A stretch of 64,000 bases of DNA from Cytidiella melzeri (taxonomy: Eukaryota; Basidiomycota; Agaricomycetes; Polyporales; Irpicaceae): the NCBI GenBank assembly GCA_022592445.1, contig JABYQR010000167.1, positions 32,589 through 96,588 of the forward strand. The letters run 5' to 3'. This document shows positions 40,401 through 50,900 of this stretch, one piece after another. A program made the translations under genes and the position numbers. Each line of letters opens with the position of its first letter. The stretch's first letter is position 1. The notes beneath the pieces were generated by a model. It ran no database searches. It saw only the letters and a list, made by a program, of their open reading frames with translations, and was not told the DNA's origin.

Positions 40401-43272
40401 TCCTGAGCCAAGGAAGTCCTAAAATTGATTGCTCTTTTCCTAGTGCTGTAAGGAGAAATTGTGTTTCTCTTTCTTCTGTTCCTATACATAGAGTTAGGTA
40501 ACAGTCTCTGGTAATTTCTCCACTTGAATGCTCGGCTCCATTGACATTGAATACTTGGATTGGTCTTGGAAGCATTGTGGTCTTAATCTGGTATTGTGAA
40601 ACAAGCTCCTGGTTTATGAATATTCCCCCTATTAGACTATTAGAGCATAGGTTTTAGCGACTTTGTCAGCTTGTTTTAACTGTACTGGAATACAAATGGA
40701 TTGATGGCTAATTTGCATAGGTACAGTTAATCAAATATTGAGCTGATTAATTGGAAGATTTGGCATCGAGTTGTTCTTCCTTATTGAAACTCCTCTTCTG
40801 ATTCACTTTTGTTAAGTGAATCAAAAAGCTGCTCCTTTTCTTCCTCTGATAAACCCTGTATCATAGCCTTTGAAATGTTTACCTTTCCTTTATTAGTTAC
40901 TTCTTCAAGCTGTTCTTGATTGACCAGAGGTTCTGAATTTGGGAATTCTGTTACGAAGGTCTTCACCCTATTATTTCTCTCCACTTTTTCAATTATCCTG
41001 ATAACTACTTGTCTTCCTTACATTTGCCTTGACAATCCAACTTGTCCTTCCTCCCTCATTCCCTGATCCACATTGCCTCCGTTCAACATGGACTATTATG
41101 TCATTGGTTATCTTCTTGTGTCCATTCAAACCTCGGACACAACTCTGATTGGTTACCGTTGCCTTGGTTCAACCCTCGGCCTTCCCACACCTCTGTTAAC
41201 ATTCCATTGGATCCAACCCCGTCTATCCCCTGTTTCAGGTCCAACCCCGTCTATCTCCTGTTTTGGGTTCAACCTCTTCTCTATTGATCTTTGCCTCATG
41301 GTCCATCTTTTTATTGTCCCTTATTTCCGTACCTTGACGGTCTTTTCTCCCATTGGCTTTCCAAAGTAGCTATTGTTCTCTGTGTATTGTTCTTCCTTTC
41401 TATTCCTCCAATTTGTCACCACTACTTTGGACTGGTCCAAAAGAGTTAGGCCAACATGTATAAATAGAAGCCAGACATGGGGCTAGAACCTCAGTCTATC
41501 CACTTCGCATCAATATTCCTTCTATTGATCCATCATCTGTCTGCCATTGTGCTTGACAGTGACCGCGCGGCCTAGACCATCATTCAACCTTGTGTGTAGT
41601 TACACCAAGGGGTTCTGACTTGACAACTTGTCTCTTGACAATAGTTGGTCTTAACAGATTCTGTTTCAGCTACGTTAATTCTTCTCTGGTTTGGTTAACG
41701 CTGCCATCTTCCATTGTCTCCTCTAGAAATTTTCTGCTTATCTGGGCAATCCCGTGCCAAGTGTCTGGTTAAACCACATTTGAAGCATTTCCTTTTTTGG
41801 AAATACTGTGTCCTCTCAGATGGTGTCAATCAGTGAACTTCCAAATGAACTACATTTCCCATTGGTGGAAGTTGTGTCTGAGAATGTGGACATGTTACTT
41901 CGGAGTTGGTTCATGAAGTCTTTTCCCCTTTGTACATTTAGATTTATGTTTACAGCAGTATTTTGCCATCTGTGAAGGGTAGTAGGGGTAACTGAATTGT
42001 TGAATAGTTGCTCTAGGATTTTATTGTCAAGTCCTTGGAGATACCACTCCGTAAGAGATAAGTTGTTGTTAATTCCACTTTGGTATTTAAGTAGATTGAA
42101 CTTGATGTTATATTCCTCCACTGAATTCTTCCCTTGATGGCATCATGTTAATTTGTATCTCACTTGGTATTTGTCATCTGGAGACTTTAAATCTCTTATA
42201 AAGTGAGCAAGAAAATTGGCCCAAGTCCCGTATCCATACGGCAATCCAGTATCTGGGTTTATCTCTGTTGTATGTGTCACAAATGCTCTGGCTCATAATG
42301 CTGCCTTGCCTTTCTTCATGAAAGAAAGAGTATATATAATTTTTCTCTTGTTGTCTGGAAAGGCATTTGGCCAGAAGTCGAAATGTAACATTATTTGATG
42401 AAGGAAGTCTTCTGTGGTAGATCGATCTCCTTCGAAGTCTATTGGTGTTCCTAATTTTATGTCTTTTGGATTTCCTAATGCTGGGACAGTGTTTCCACCC
42501 TGTGTATTTGGGTTTCCACTACCACCACTACCACCACCTCCACTTCTGCTCCTCCTCCACCACCTCCACTAGTTCCACTACTGGTTCCACCGGCAGGACT
42601 ATTAACGGTTCCTATTGTAGGGGTTGATTTGAGCCCATGTTGGTGGAGACTGGGTTTACAATTATGCTCGGTAGTGCAGCTGCTATTTCTCTAGCCGCCT
42701 GTGTGAATATGGCAGATCCTAATCTAGTTTGACTAGGAGTTGGAGCAGGTATTGGTTCCAATGTGATAGTGGGGTCTGTTTCAAATTTGTAATAATCTCT
42801 AGTTGCTTCTAGAAGCTGTCTGTTTAGGCACCTATTGTTCTCGAACAGGTACCACTATTTCTTATTAGTAGGATTGAAAAAGTAGTTGCAATCCTGACCG
42901 TCTACGTAGGTGTGGTTTTTTCTGTGGCACTCGAGATGTATTCCACTAACGAGGTCTTCGTTGGAATCTGTGATTCTAATATCCCTTGCGATTCTGTGCA
43001 AGGGTTTGGGAGTGATGCACTACTAGAAGTGTCACAAACATAACTTTGTCCTAATGTTATCATAGTCTGTGTTCTATTGCGAGCGCTCATTTGTTTGTTT
43101 GTTTTGAGCTATTGTGCTCAAGGTAAGGTTCAAAATGTGATAATGTATTGATGTTGTACTCCTAGAGACAACAGGAAACGCAGGAGGACAAAGCTAGGGA
43201 TTTAGTAATGGGGCAAGCCCTTTATATACTCCTGGATTAATACTGCGGGACTGCAGAGAGTGTTGCGGAAAG
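37442..43272 (-). pseudogene. gypsy-2, decayed chromodomain Ty3/gypsy element
   Basis: Minus-strand gag-pol in many pieces. From its 5' side: gag fragments from MSARNRTQTMITLGQSY (43090) and around NLLKYQSGINNNLSLTEWYL (41816-42121); a protease region with QFLLTALGKEQSILGLPWL (about 40420); RT with YMDNILLF at 39780 (Asn for the second catalytic Asp of YxDD); RNase H (FQIESDASKFKTGAILGQ, 39350); the H2C2 domain NYWWPGMHQLITQYVRGCALC (38600); the integrase core ([20 protein letters not shown], 38180); and a chromodomain-like end YLVTWLGFPTKENEWIPDSD, ending at 37442. Stops and shifts separate nearly every part. 43091-43272 looks like LTR R/U5, with TATATAAAG at about 43215 (minus). A solo LTR sits inside at 40949-41656. 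Confidence 0.85.
40949..41656 (+). mobile_element. solo LTR (same family as 15710-16421) inside gypsy-2
   Basis: Starts TGTTACGAAGGTCTTCACCC and ends GGTCTTAACA. It is flanked by AATTC (40944-40948) and GATTC (41657-41661), a 5-bp duplication with one difference. It is 708 bp with a TATA-like ATGTATAAATAGAAGCC near 41456, and no internal element sequence adjoins it. Confidence 0.85.
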
Positions 43273-43924
43273 TGACACGGAGACGGGGCTCGACGTGACA
43301 AACAGGCACACAAAGTGGATATTGACAAGGAGGTGGTGGCAGGCGTGAAGCACAATGCTCTCACCAGCTATCAGACTTTATTCAAGTATCTAGCCCAGTA
43401 AAGACCAAGAGGTCGAGATGGGGGGCTAGGAGCGTACATGCAGCTGTATATATAGACTTCAGGGACCTGCGCACAGACCATGTTAAGGGCAGGCTTTGCA
43501 GGAAGCAGTGTGAACAAAGGAGAACAGTAGCTATTGTCTGGACTCTGCCAAGACCTCTACTCGTGAGAGAATCTATCTAAAAGGAGACCAACTATTGTAT
43601 TCCATTCCCACACCTGTGAGAACATTCTTCCATAAAGAGAACAATAGGGAAAGAACAAAAGGAGTCCATGTGAACGGTATCTATGATGTCAAACCCTAGC
43701 TATGGGCTGAGCCATGTGGTTGTAGCCATGTGGTCTTACATAAGCTGAGTCACGTGCCAGTGTGACGTAGCAGCTAGTAACATGACCATGTAGAGCGTCT
43801 AAGCCACGTGATACGGGCGCTTAATAGACGTGCAAGGGGTTTGCAAAGGGGTTGCAAGGGTGTTGCAAGGTGTAAACTAGAGGTAACATGCAAAAAATAA
43901 AGGCTAGTTGGGCCATCCACGACA
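43273..43924 (-). mobile_element. solo LTR of the gypsy-1 family
   Basis: On the minus strand it begins TGTCGTGGATGGCC (43924) and ends CTCCGTGTCA (43273). Perfect 5-bp duplications GAAAG lie at 43268-43272 and 43925-43929. At 652 bp it is shorter and more diverged than the gypsy-1 LTRs. It sits at the edge of gypsy-2. Confidence 0.92.
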
Positions 43925-43929
43925 GAAAG

Positions 43930-44264
43930 GAAGTGTTTATAGTACAGGCCGCAAAAAGAGGGCAAGAAATGAAACTGCAGTAAGTGTTACTACTACTGCG
44001 GCTGCGCTGCGCAGTACGAGTCATAACAGCGACAAGGATAGTGAATGAGCGGTAACAATGCATTTCAATCCAGTACCCACAGTCAGCTTTAATGGTCTCC
44101 ACTTTCCTGTTCAGAACAAATTTTCAGTCCAAATATATGTAATGTCACCGTATTACAGCCAAATGTTCTTCACGATGCGTGTCACGGCAGTCCTATTCTC
44201 TGAAACAAATATGCTAAAACGGTACATATTCCAAAACCTGTGGCACCGCAATCGCTTCAGTCTT
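43930..44264. other. downstream flank of the P450 gene
   Basis: No gene. It probably includes the 3' untranslated region of the P450 (minus strand) and then repeat-like sequence with GCAGTAAGTGTTACTACTACTG near 43977. Confidence 0.4.
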
Positions 44265-46675
44265 TCACATAGCAGCAATGCTACTCTCCAGGATTGTTTG
44301 CGCTTCAGCAAAACGAGGGGATATCCTACATTTGAAGGGTGCTGGGGCTCTACAGGAATAGTGGTCAGAATATACACGCACTTTTGCTTCCAGCGAAAGG
44401 TGATTGCTCACACTACGAGCCCGAGATCAACACAATCAGTGGTATTAGGCACGACTGCATTGCCTTCCTCATCAACAGGAGCCCTAATGTCTAACGCCCA
44501 AAGAAATGTTGCTATTGCGATGAACAGGGACTGGTTCGCAAAGTACATGCCGGGGCAGTTCCTACAACATTGTCAAATACGGTTCGGGTACGGAAAGGTA
44601 CGAGGAAATGTGCATACCTTCGTCCAAAGCCGAATGAGACGTGTCCCATTTGATGTGTGCCAGGGGGAATCACTTCTATTTTACCCGTCGCGTCGAGGAA
44701 CCGCTCGGGTCGGTATGCTTCAAAGTCAGGATAGACAGCAGGATCCCTGACACGACCATTTGAAATTAGGTTACCTCTCAAGACTGAGTTGACTCTCACC
44801 TATTCATGGCCCTAAAGAGGCAAAGATGGCGTGAGTCGGAGCGACGAATGATCCATGGCAAAAGCCGTACCAGACATTTCCAAGAACAACAGTTCCTATA
44901 CAAAAGTCAGGATCGAGGTGGACCGAAAAGCAAGTCATGAACTAGCCTTTCGGAATGAAGTATCCTTCATACCAGTCATCCTTGAGCAATTAGAACTGGT
45001 CAGCAATATTCCTGCAGTCGTTTGTTTACCGCTTGCCACTCACTTCTGTTGTTGCGTGTGGTATAGCTACAGAACGCGGCTAAGTACCTTGACTAATAAA
45101 TGATTATACATGCTTACCTAGAGGAATAGGTGTCCTCCATCGCAAAGTCTCTTTCACCATTGCTTTTACGTACGGAAGGTCAACCATGTCGTTGAATGTC
45201 GGGGCCCGTCCACGACCAACTACTGCGTCTAATTCGGCCTGAGCTTTGTGCATAACATCTGGGTAGACCATCATGGCAAGGAGAAAGTACAGAAGCGTCG
45301 TAGATGTCTACAAAGCAACGTCAGGCCTGAGTTGGTATGCCCTACTAGAAAAAAACCATACCGTCTCCGTACCAGCAGCGCTATGCATAGAGGTTCTAGT
45401 AAAAAGCGTGTGCATCGAGCATATGAGAAGACTCACATCAAGGCGCCCCCAAACCAGGCAGCCTCTTTCTTTGACAGGCCATGCCGATCTTCGATGAGTT
45501 CAGTCACAACGCTTGGTTGAGCCTCGCCCATGGCCTTTCAGATGATCGACATAAGCAAAGAATCGTATAGCATTTATTTCTGCGTACCATCTTCTTAGCA
45601 ACATCATCATTGAGCCCCTCGAACATGCGCGACTCCTTCTTGTGCCATGCTAAACCCTCTCTCTTCCACTTAGTCATCCAGGCAGGAAGGTAGTTCATGG
45701 CCGGAATGAGGTCTACGAGGAAAGCTCCAGGCAGCGCAGCACCAGAGAGATGGCCGGCATGGTCTACTAGCCTCCTAACAATTGGTTCCTCGGGACTGAT
45801 GGGAGGCCATCCGTAGACTGAAGTAAGTATTATTGATGCCGCAAATCTAGGTCGACAAGAAATCCATTGAAACCGTTACAGACCAATTCAAAGGACGAAG
45901 GCATACTGCTTCAGGTGGTCCTCCAAGCTGTCAAGCTGCGAAATCATGCGGCAAGCTGCTTGAGCAGCTGCTTTAGCCTGAACGGGCTGGTACTTGCTAA
46001 CAGCTTTGGGGTTGAAGCTGTCATGAGCAGCACGACGCATGTTACGCAATCTATCCCATCCTGATAAGCCGACATGTACTCTGAGAGATCATATGCAGAC
46101 GTACACATTTCCCCATCTCATAAACACCATGAACATACCTCCAGTCAGTATTTCGCCCGCCATGATGAGGCGAGGGCGATCGCTGTATATTTGCGATCGA
46201 CGATCTGAAAGACGGGGGTATCGTTGAAGTAGAGTGCAAGAACTGTGACGGATCGACAAACCAAACAAGTCTCCCGCCACCTTGTGGCTGTTGGTTACAA
46301 CTAAATGCTGACCAAGGAGGTCCAGCGAGAAGATGGGACCTGTCGGAGGCACATCAGATTTGAGGGAGAGCCGGCTGGTTTTCATGACATACCATATATT
46401 TGACTCCATTCCGTGAACTGGATACTCTGCATTTTGGTTGGCATTTGTAGCACATTTCCTAAGATAGGGAGCCGCCTAGGTCCGGGAGCGGTATTGCGGC
46501 TTCGTAGGTACGAGTATACGGTCCAAGTCGCGATGCCTACGAGAACGGCCGCCGAGGAGGCGAGTCGTACATCTGAGATCATATCTGAGGCGAGCTCGAC
46601 CACACTGCGTGAAATGAGGGCTATTGCATTCGTCCGAACTGTGGAGAAGACTTGCTCAAGAGTATTATGTGACAT
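44265..46675 (-). CDS. cytochrome P450 monooxygenase
   Basis: Heme-thiolate monooxygenase, presumably anchored in the ER and using NADPH-P450 reductase. Many short exons on the minus strand. The start MSHNTLEQVFSTV (46675) precedes a hydrophobic anchor (AAVLVGIATWTVYSYL) and the Pro-rich hinge PGPRRLPILGNVLQMP. Later exons give FSLDLLGQHLVVTNSHKVAGDL, WDRLRNMRRAAHDSFNPKAV (C-helix), PAMNYLPAWMTKWKREG, and the K-helix ExxR in VKETLRWRTPIPLG (about 45130). The PERF region is DFEAYRPERFLD (about 44720). The heme-binding loop FGFGRRNCPGMYFA is formed across an intron (exons ending near 44607 and restarting near 44550). The last exon ends APAPFKCRISPRFAEAQ.., stop at 44265. Exon junctions checked at the 3' end keep frame. 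One intron (about 44900) seems to begin GC rather than GT. The residue order resembles the large fungal CYP64/CYP5-type families; the substrate is unknown. Confidence 0.88.
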
Positions 46676-47625
46676 CGAGGAAAGGATCTGAACTCCGCGG
46701 GGTCGTCGCTGGGGGAAATCGATGGGTCGTTTGAAGAGTGCCGGGTTTTATTGTCCTATGGTAGACGTATCAACATTGATTGTTTTGCGGGGAGCCGGCG
46801 GAGTTGGAGTATTGTCAAGCGTCTTAATTATATTGGCAGATGGAATGTTGCGTTGCTTCCTCGTAGTAGGATTCTGGAAGCGTCGTCCAAGGTTTGAGTG
46901 GCGAGAGGTTAAGAGGTTTATCCAAAGAGTCAAGTCAGTGTGAGAGGCTATACAAATTGTAGTCCAAATCCACGAACAACGTGAACATACTCGGTATACT
47001 GGCCACAGCTTGTTCAAGTGGATGAGCATCCTACTTACCCCGCGGGTCCCTGGAGCTTGCTTTGTATGCGTCGTGAGACTTGACAAACGCTTACGATAGT
47101 ACTAGCGATGCCTCCGTGACCAGTTTGCCGTAATAGAAGTGCATGTAGTTGTTTTCCGCAACTCCAATGAGAGGCGAAGCCGCCAAGTGACGTCTTTCGG
47201 CGTAGGATAGAGTTTCGCGCCGAGCTGCGCGATGGTTCTAATATTAATGACTAGGCGTGAGCTGGCTGGTATCAATCCATCTGGATTCAATACTCACACG
47301 TCTCAAAGCTATCCAGGACGGCGTTGATACCTTGAGTTGTAGCATGGGGTACTCAGTATGTTTTCACACATGACTCGGAAAGGGTGCCAGAACGTCCATC
47401 GTCGCCTTTCTCCTCCTGCCATCTGTGTCGAGAGTGATCAATATGAACGGCTGCTCCATCCTAGTCACGCTTCTACGCCTCGACCTGTGAACACTGAGCT
47501 GGCGTTCACCAAAGAATGAGCAATTCTCAAGCCTAGTGTGCGATGCTGGGCTCGATGGTATGGAAAACACCTCGCTTCGGTGGCGGAGGCTTGTGTTCTG
47601 ATAAGTGCGGGACAAAGGCTAGACT
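46676..47625 (-). CDS. possible small gene of unknown function upstream of the P450
   Basis: Minus-strand pieces with coding character are LDSFET (about 47300), then after a short intron RETLSYAERRHLAASPLIGV followed by AENNYMHFYYGKLVTEASLV (47210-47100). A further frame ends at 46748 with NATTR-, Thr- and Pro-rich sequence. The middle exon is the most protein-like, but I do not recognise it and cannot assemble a full model. A frame at 47364-47615 is open but unconvincing. The P450 promoter must lie in the first part of this stretch. Confidence 0.3.
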
Positions 47626-47702
47626 GTCTGGTATGTTTATCTGGGCAGGTCTGACGCAGGAGCAGCCTGCCTCAGACCTGCCTAGATAAACATGCCGCCA
47701 GA
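47626..47702. repeat. long near-perfect hairpin
   Basis: Arms of about 35 nt, TCTGG.TATGTTTATCTGGG then CAGGTCTGACGCAGG, pair with CCTGCCTCAGACCTG then CCTAGATAAACATGCCGCCAGA. There is one 3-nt bulge, a few mismatches, and a 4-5 nt loop (47661-47665). It lies 80 bp from the LINE 3' end and overlaps no recognised gene. It could be a tiny foldback element or a small-RNA precursor. Confidence 0.7.
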
Positions 47703-47781
47703 CTCCCATCGTCGTTTAGTACGGATGCCGTCTTACTAGTGGCGCGCCGATTAGCATTCCCCTACTAGAGCTGCGACTGAC

Positions 47782-47805
47782 TTTTTTTTTTTTTTTTTTT
47801 TTTTT
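47782..47805 (-). other. poly(A) tail of the LINE
   Basis: 24 consecutive T on the plus strand, 161 bp beyond the ORF2 stop. It marks the 3' end of the LINE insertion. Confidence 0.9.
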
Positions 47806-47966
47806 GGAAGAGTGTTGCGCCGGGGCGCTGGCGGCAGGCAATCAACAAAGTCGACTCCACATTCCGCCCACTATTGAGCAAGAGGATTTTCACCTCATTC
47901 TTCCAAAGGGAGAAAATGCTTTTACGCACAGAGTGTGGGACTCGACACACCCCGCTTCACCTTATA

Positions 47967-50900
47967 TCAGGTGTGTTGTAACGGGGGGCCCATACCCACT
48001 AAAAACCCAGTATTAATCCAGTCTGTTGGGAGGTTGTGCTCGTTTCGCAGTGTGCCACTCCAGGTGCGTAGGACTAGTGTTTTGTTTAAGGCTTTTTTAC
48101 CATATTTCTTACGTGTCATTTCTCGGTCAAGGAGGATGCGGGAATTCATCGCAGCGAGCCAGCGTCTATCAATTTCCGGTTGTAAGTGTTGTCGGTCTAT
48201 GCGTCGCTCGCATCTCATTCTCCAGATCAGGTGAGCCGACTCTGTTATCATAATGCGGTAAAGACGTGATGCGCCGTGTAGGCGTTTTTTGTCAGGTGTC
48301 CGAAGGTCTATGAGGGCAGCTCCTAATATGTTTCCGAGTCGGGTGCCAGGCCAAGGTAAATTTGGTACTTTCTTCAACCATACCCGCTGACATAGCTGCC
48401 AAATTCGTTTGCATTCAGGGGCGTTGCATTCGGTCAGTATGTGTTCGATGGATTCCTCATCATGACAGATGGTGCATTTGGCTCGTTCCTCAAAGTGCGG
48501 TATGTGGTTCCAGTATTTCCCGACTTTCAGGGCGCCGTGCATAGACTTCCATAGGAAGTCTGAAATTTTCTTGGTGATGTCTCTATGTCTTAGTGCTTTC
48601 CATATAGCGGCGCGGGTGGGTTGGCGTCCACTGAGGTGGTCATGTACGCAGTGGAAGACATGGTCGAGGTTGACTTCTGTGGTCGGTCGGGTCTGGTGAG
48701 TTTTCCCTTGGCGGATTCCTGCATACGCTAACGCTTGCGACAGTACAGCAAGTTTGGTACCAGTGATGTTCCAGTTGGCCGGGATAGAGAGGTCTATGGG
48801 GTCCTCATCGGTTTTTTGTGCGCCATGCCCCGCAAGTGCGTCTGCCCCTTCGTTGCCTTCATTTTCTGAATGACCTTTGACCCATTCGAAGGTGGTTACT
48901 GCTGACCGCTTTTGTAGGTGATACGCGGCACTACGGAAGAGGTCTGCGTTATCGACTGCAATCCAACCTTTGTCTCGCCATTTTTGTAGGTGGATGGTGA
49001 GTCCCTCAATTACATATTTTGAGTCGCTGACGATGTGTAACGGTGCAAAGGGTGTTGTTCGTGCCGCGGCTTGTTGGACCGCGAGGATTTCTCCCGCTTG
49101 GTTGGTTTGTATTGGGCCGGGCACTCGAATGGAGAGGTTTCTTGCGTCGTTCAGTCCGTACCACACTCCAGCACCAGCTCGAGCATTAAAGTCGCCATTA
49201 TTGATGCATGAGCCATCGGTGTAGATGGTGACCACTTCGCGCGCCACTGCGGTCCCAGGGGCTCGTCGATGCGCGGGTTCGCTTGATTGTATGGAAGGGT
49301 CCGTGAAGATTCGGAAACCATCTGTGACCTCTGGGCCCGTTGTGACGGTGGGGTTAAAGGTTAAGGTGAGGCCTTCTTGTTGGGCTCGTCTGTTTTTCTC
49401 CTTTCGATGGCGGGTGAGTGTTAGGTCGTCCGTTGCGGGTGTAGCTGTTGGGTGCCATTTAACGTTTAGGTTGTCTAGGAGCGCTTTCGCGGTGTCAAAG
49501 CATTTTGATGGGTTTTTGCATGGTGTGTGACGGCGGGCGTATTGGCATGCATTGCAGGTGCATGACGCTCTCGACAGGTGGTTCTGTCCTTCGTCGGTGA
49601 AACGCTGTGAGATAGACATTGCGTCTCCTACGGTGTTGATGTCGTGGTTTGTCAGGAGGCATTTGCCGGCGATGGAGCTCATGAGACGTCTCAGCGGTAG
49701 TTTTGCTCCGATGTGGTACCATAGGGGTAAGGATTCCTTTAGTCTTTCGGGGAGTTTGATTGCGGAGAAGTTAGCGTTGTATTTGGAGGCCACTTGTAGC
49801 ATTCGCTTCAAGCATTCTGGTAGTTTCGATTTGTGGTGCGTACTGGCTTTCCATGTCTGTGTAAACATGTCTTTTCGAGCACTCATTTGGATATTATGAT
49901 CTGTTAGGACAACATTTCGTGCGATGAGCGCATCCGCAATGTATGTCCATGTGGGACGTGTGTTAGTTCGGTTGAGGTATGTGGCTAGCCAGGTGAGTTC
50001 TATGGCTTCGTTTCGGGACGTCAGGTCCAGTAGTTTGATTCCGCCATTTCCAGGTTGTTGTTGGAGTGTTTCAGCATTTACAGGTGCGGTTTTTGCGTTA
50101 TCCCAGATGAAATTGTGGATTATCTTCTTCAGTTGCTGCTCAATAGGCTTTGGCATACCTTGGACTTTCGTCAGGTATTGTGTCATTCCGGCAACCAACA
50201 TTTGGACTATAAGTCGTTTTCCTCGCAGTGACGGCTTGCAGGTGCCCCATCGTCGGAGGGCGGTATTTATTTTGGTTAGAACTGGCAGCCAGGGTTCGGT
50301 TTCGTTGATCTTGTTACCTATCCAGGCTCCCAGCATTCGTACCGCCGTGCCGTCTGGGGTGATTTTCAGGTCAGTTGGTAAAGCGGGTCCATGTTGGGAT
50401 AGGGTGCGTGTGGTTATAACCTGCTGTCGGTATTCAGGTGAGCCAACCGGTATGACTGCAGTTTTGCCTTTGTTAAATTTGGCTCCTGATGCTAGGCACC
50501 ATGTGTCCAGGATGTTTTCAAGGTCTTCAAAACGGTCGTGTTCGGATAGGAAAGCGGTGGTGTCGTCGGCGAAGAGTGACACTACTTTCTTGCTTGGGGC
50601 GCCCGGGATATTGAAACCCTCGATGTTTGAAGCTCGCATCATTCGTGCAAGCGGTTCGATGGCTATGTTGAAGAGTAGGCATGACAGTGGGTCGCCTTGA
50701 CGGACTCCTCGTATGACTTTGAAAGGTGAGCTAATTTCTCCATTTATGACTACGTATGTAAAAGCGGCGCTATACAGTGCCTTAACTGTGTTTATGAAGG
50801 CGGCAGGGGCTCCCGTCTCATATAGTGAGCGCCAGATGTAGTCGTGGGTAAGTTTGTCGTATGCTTTTTCCTGGTCGAGTCCTATAATCACACCATTTTG

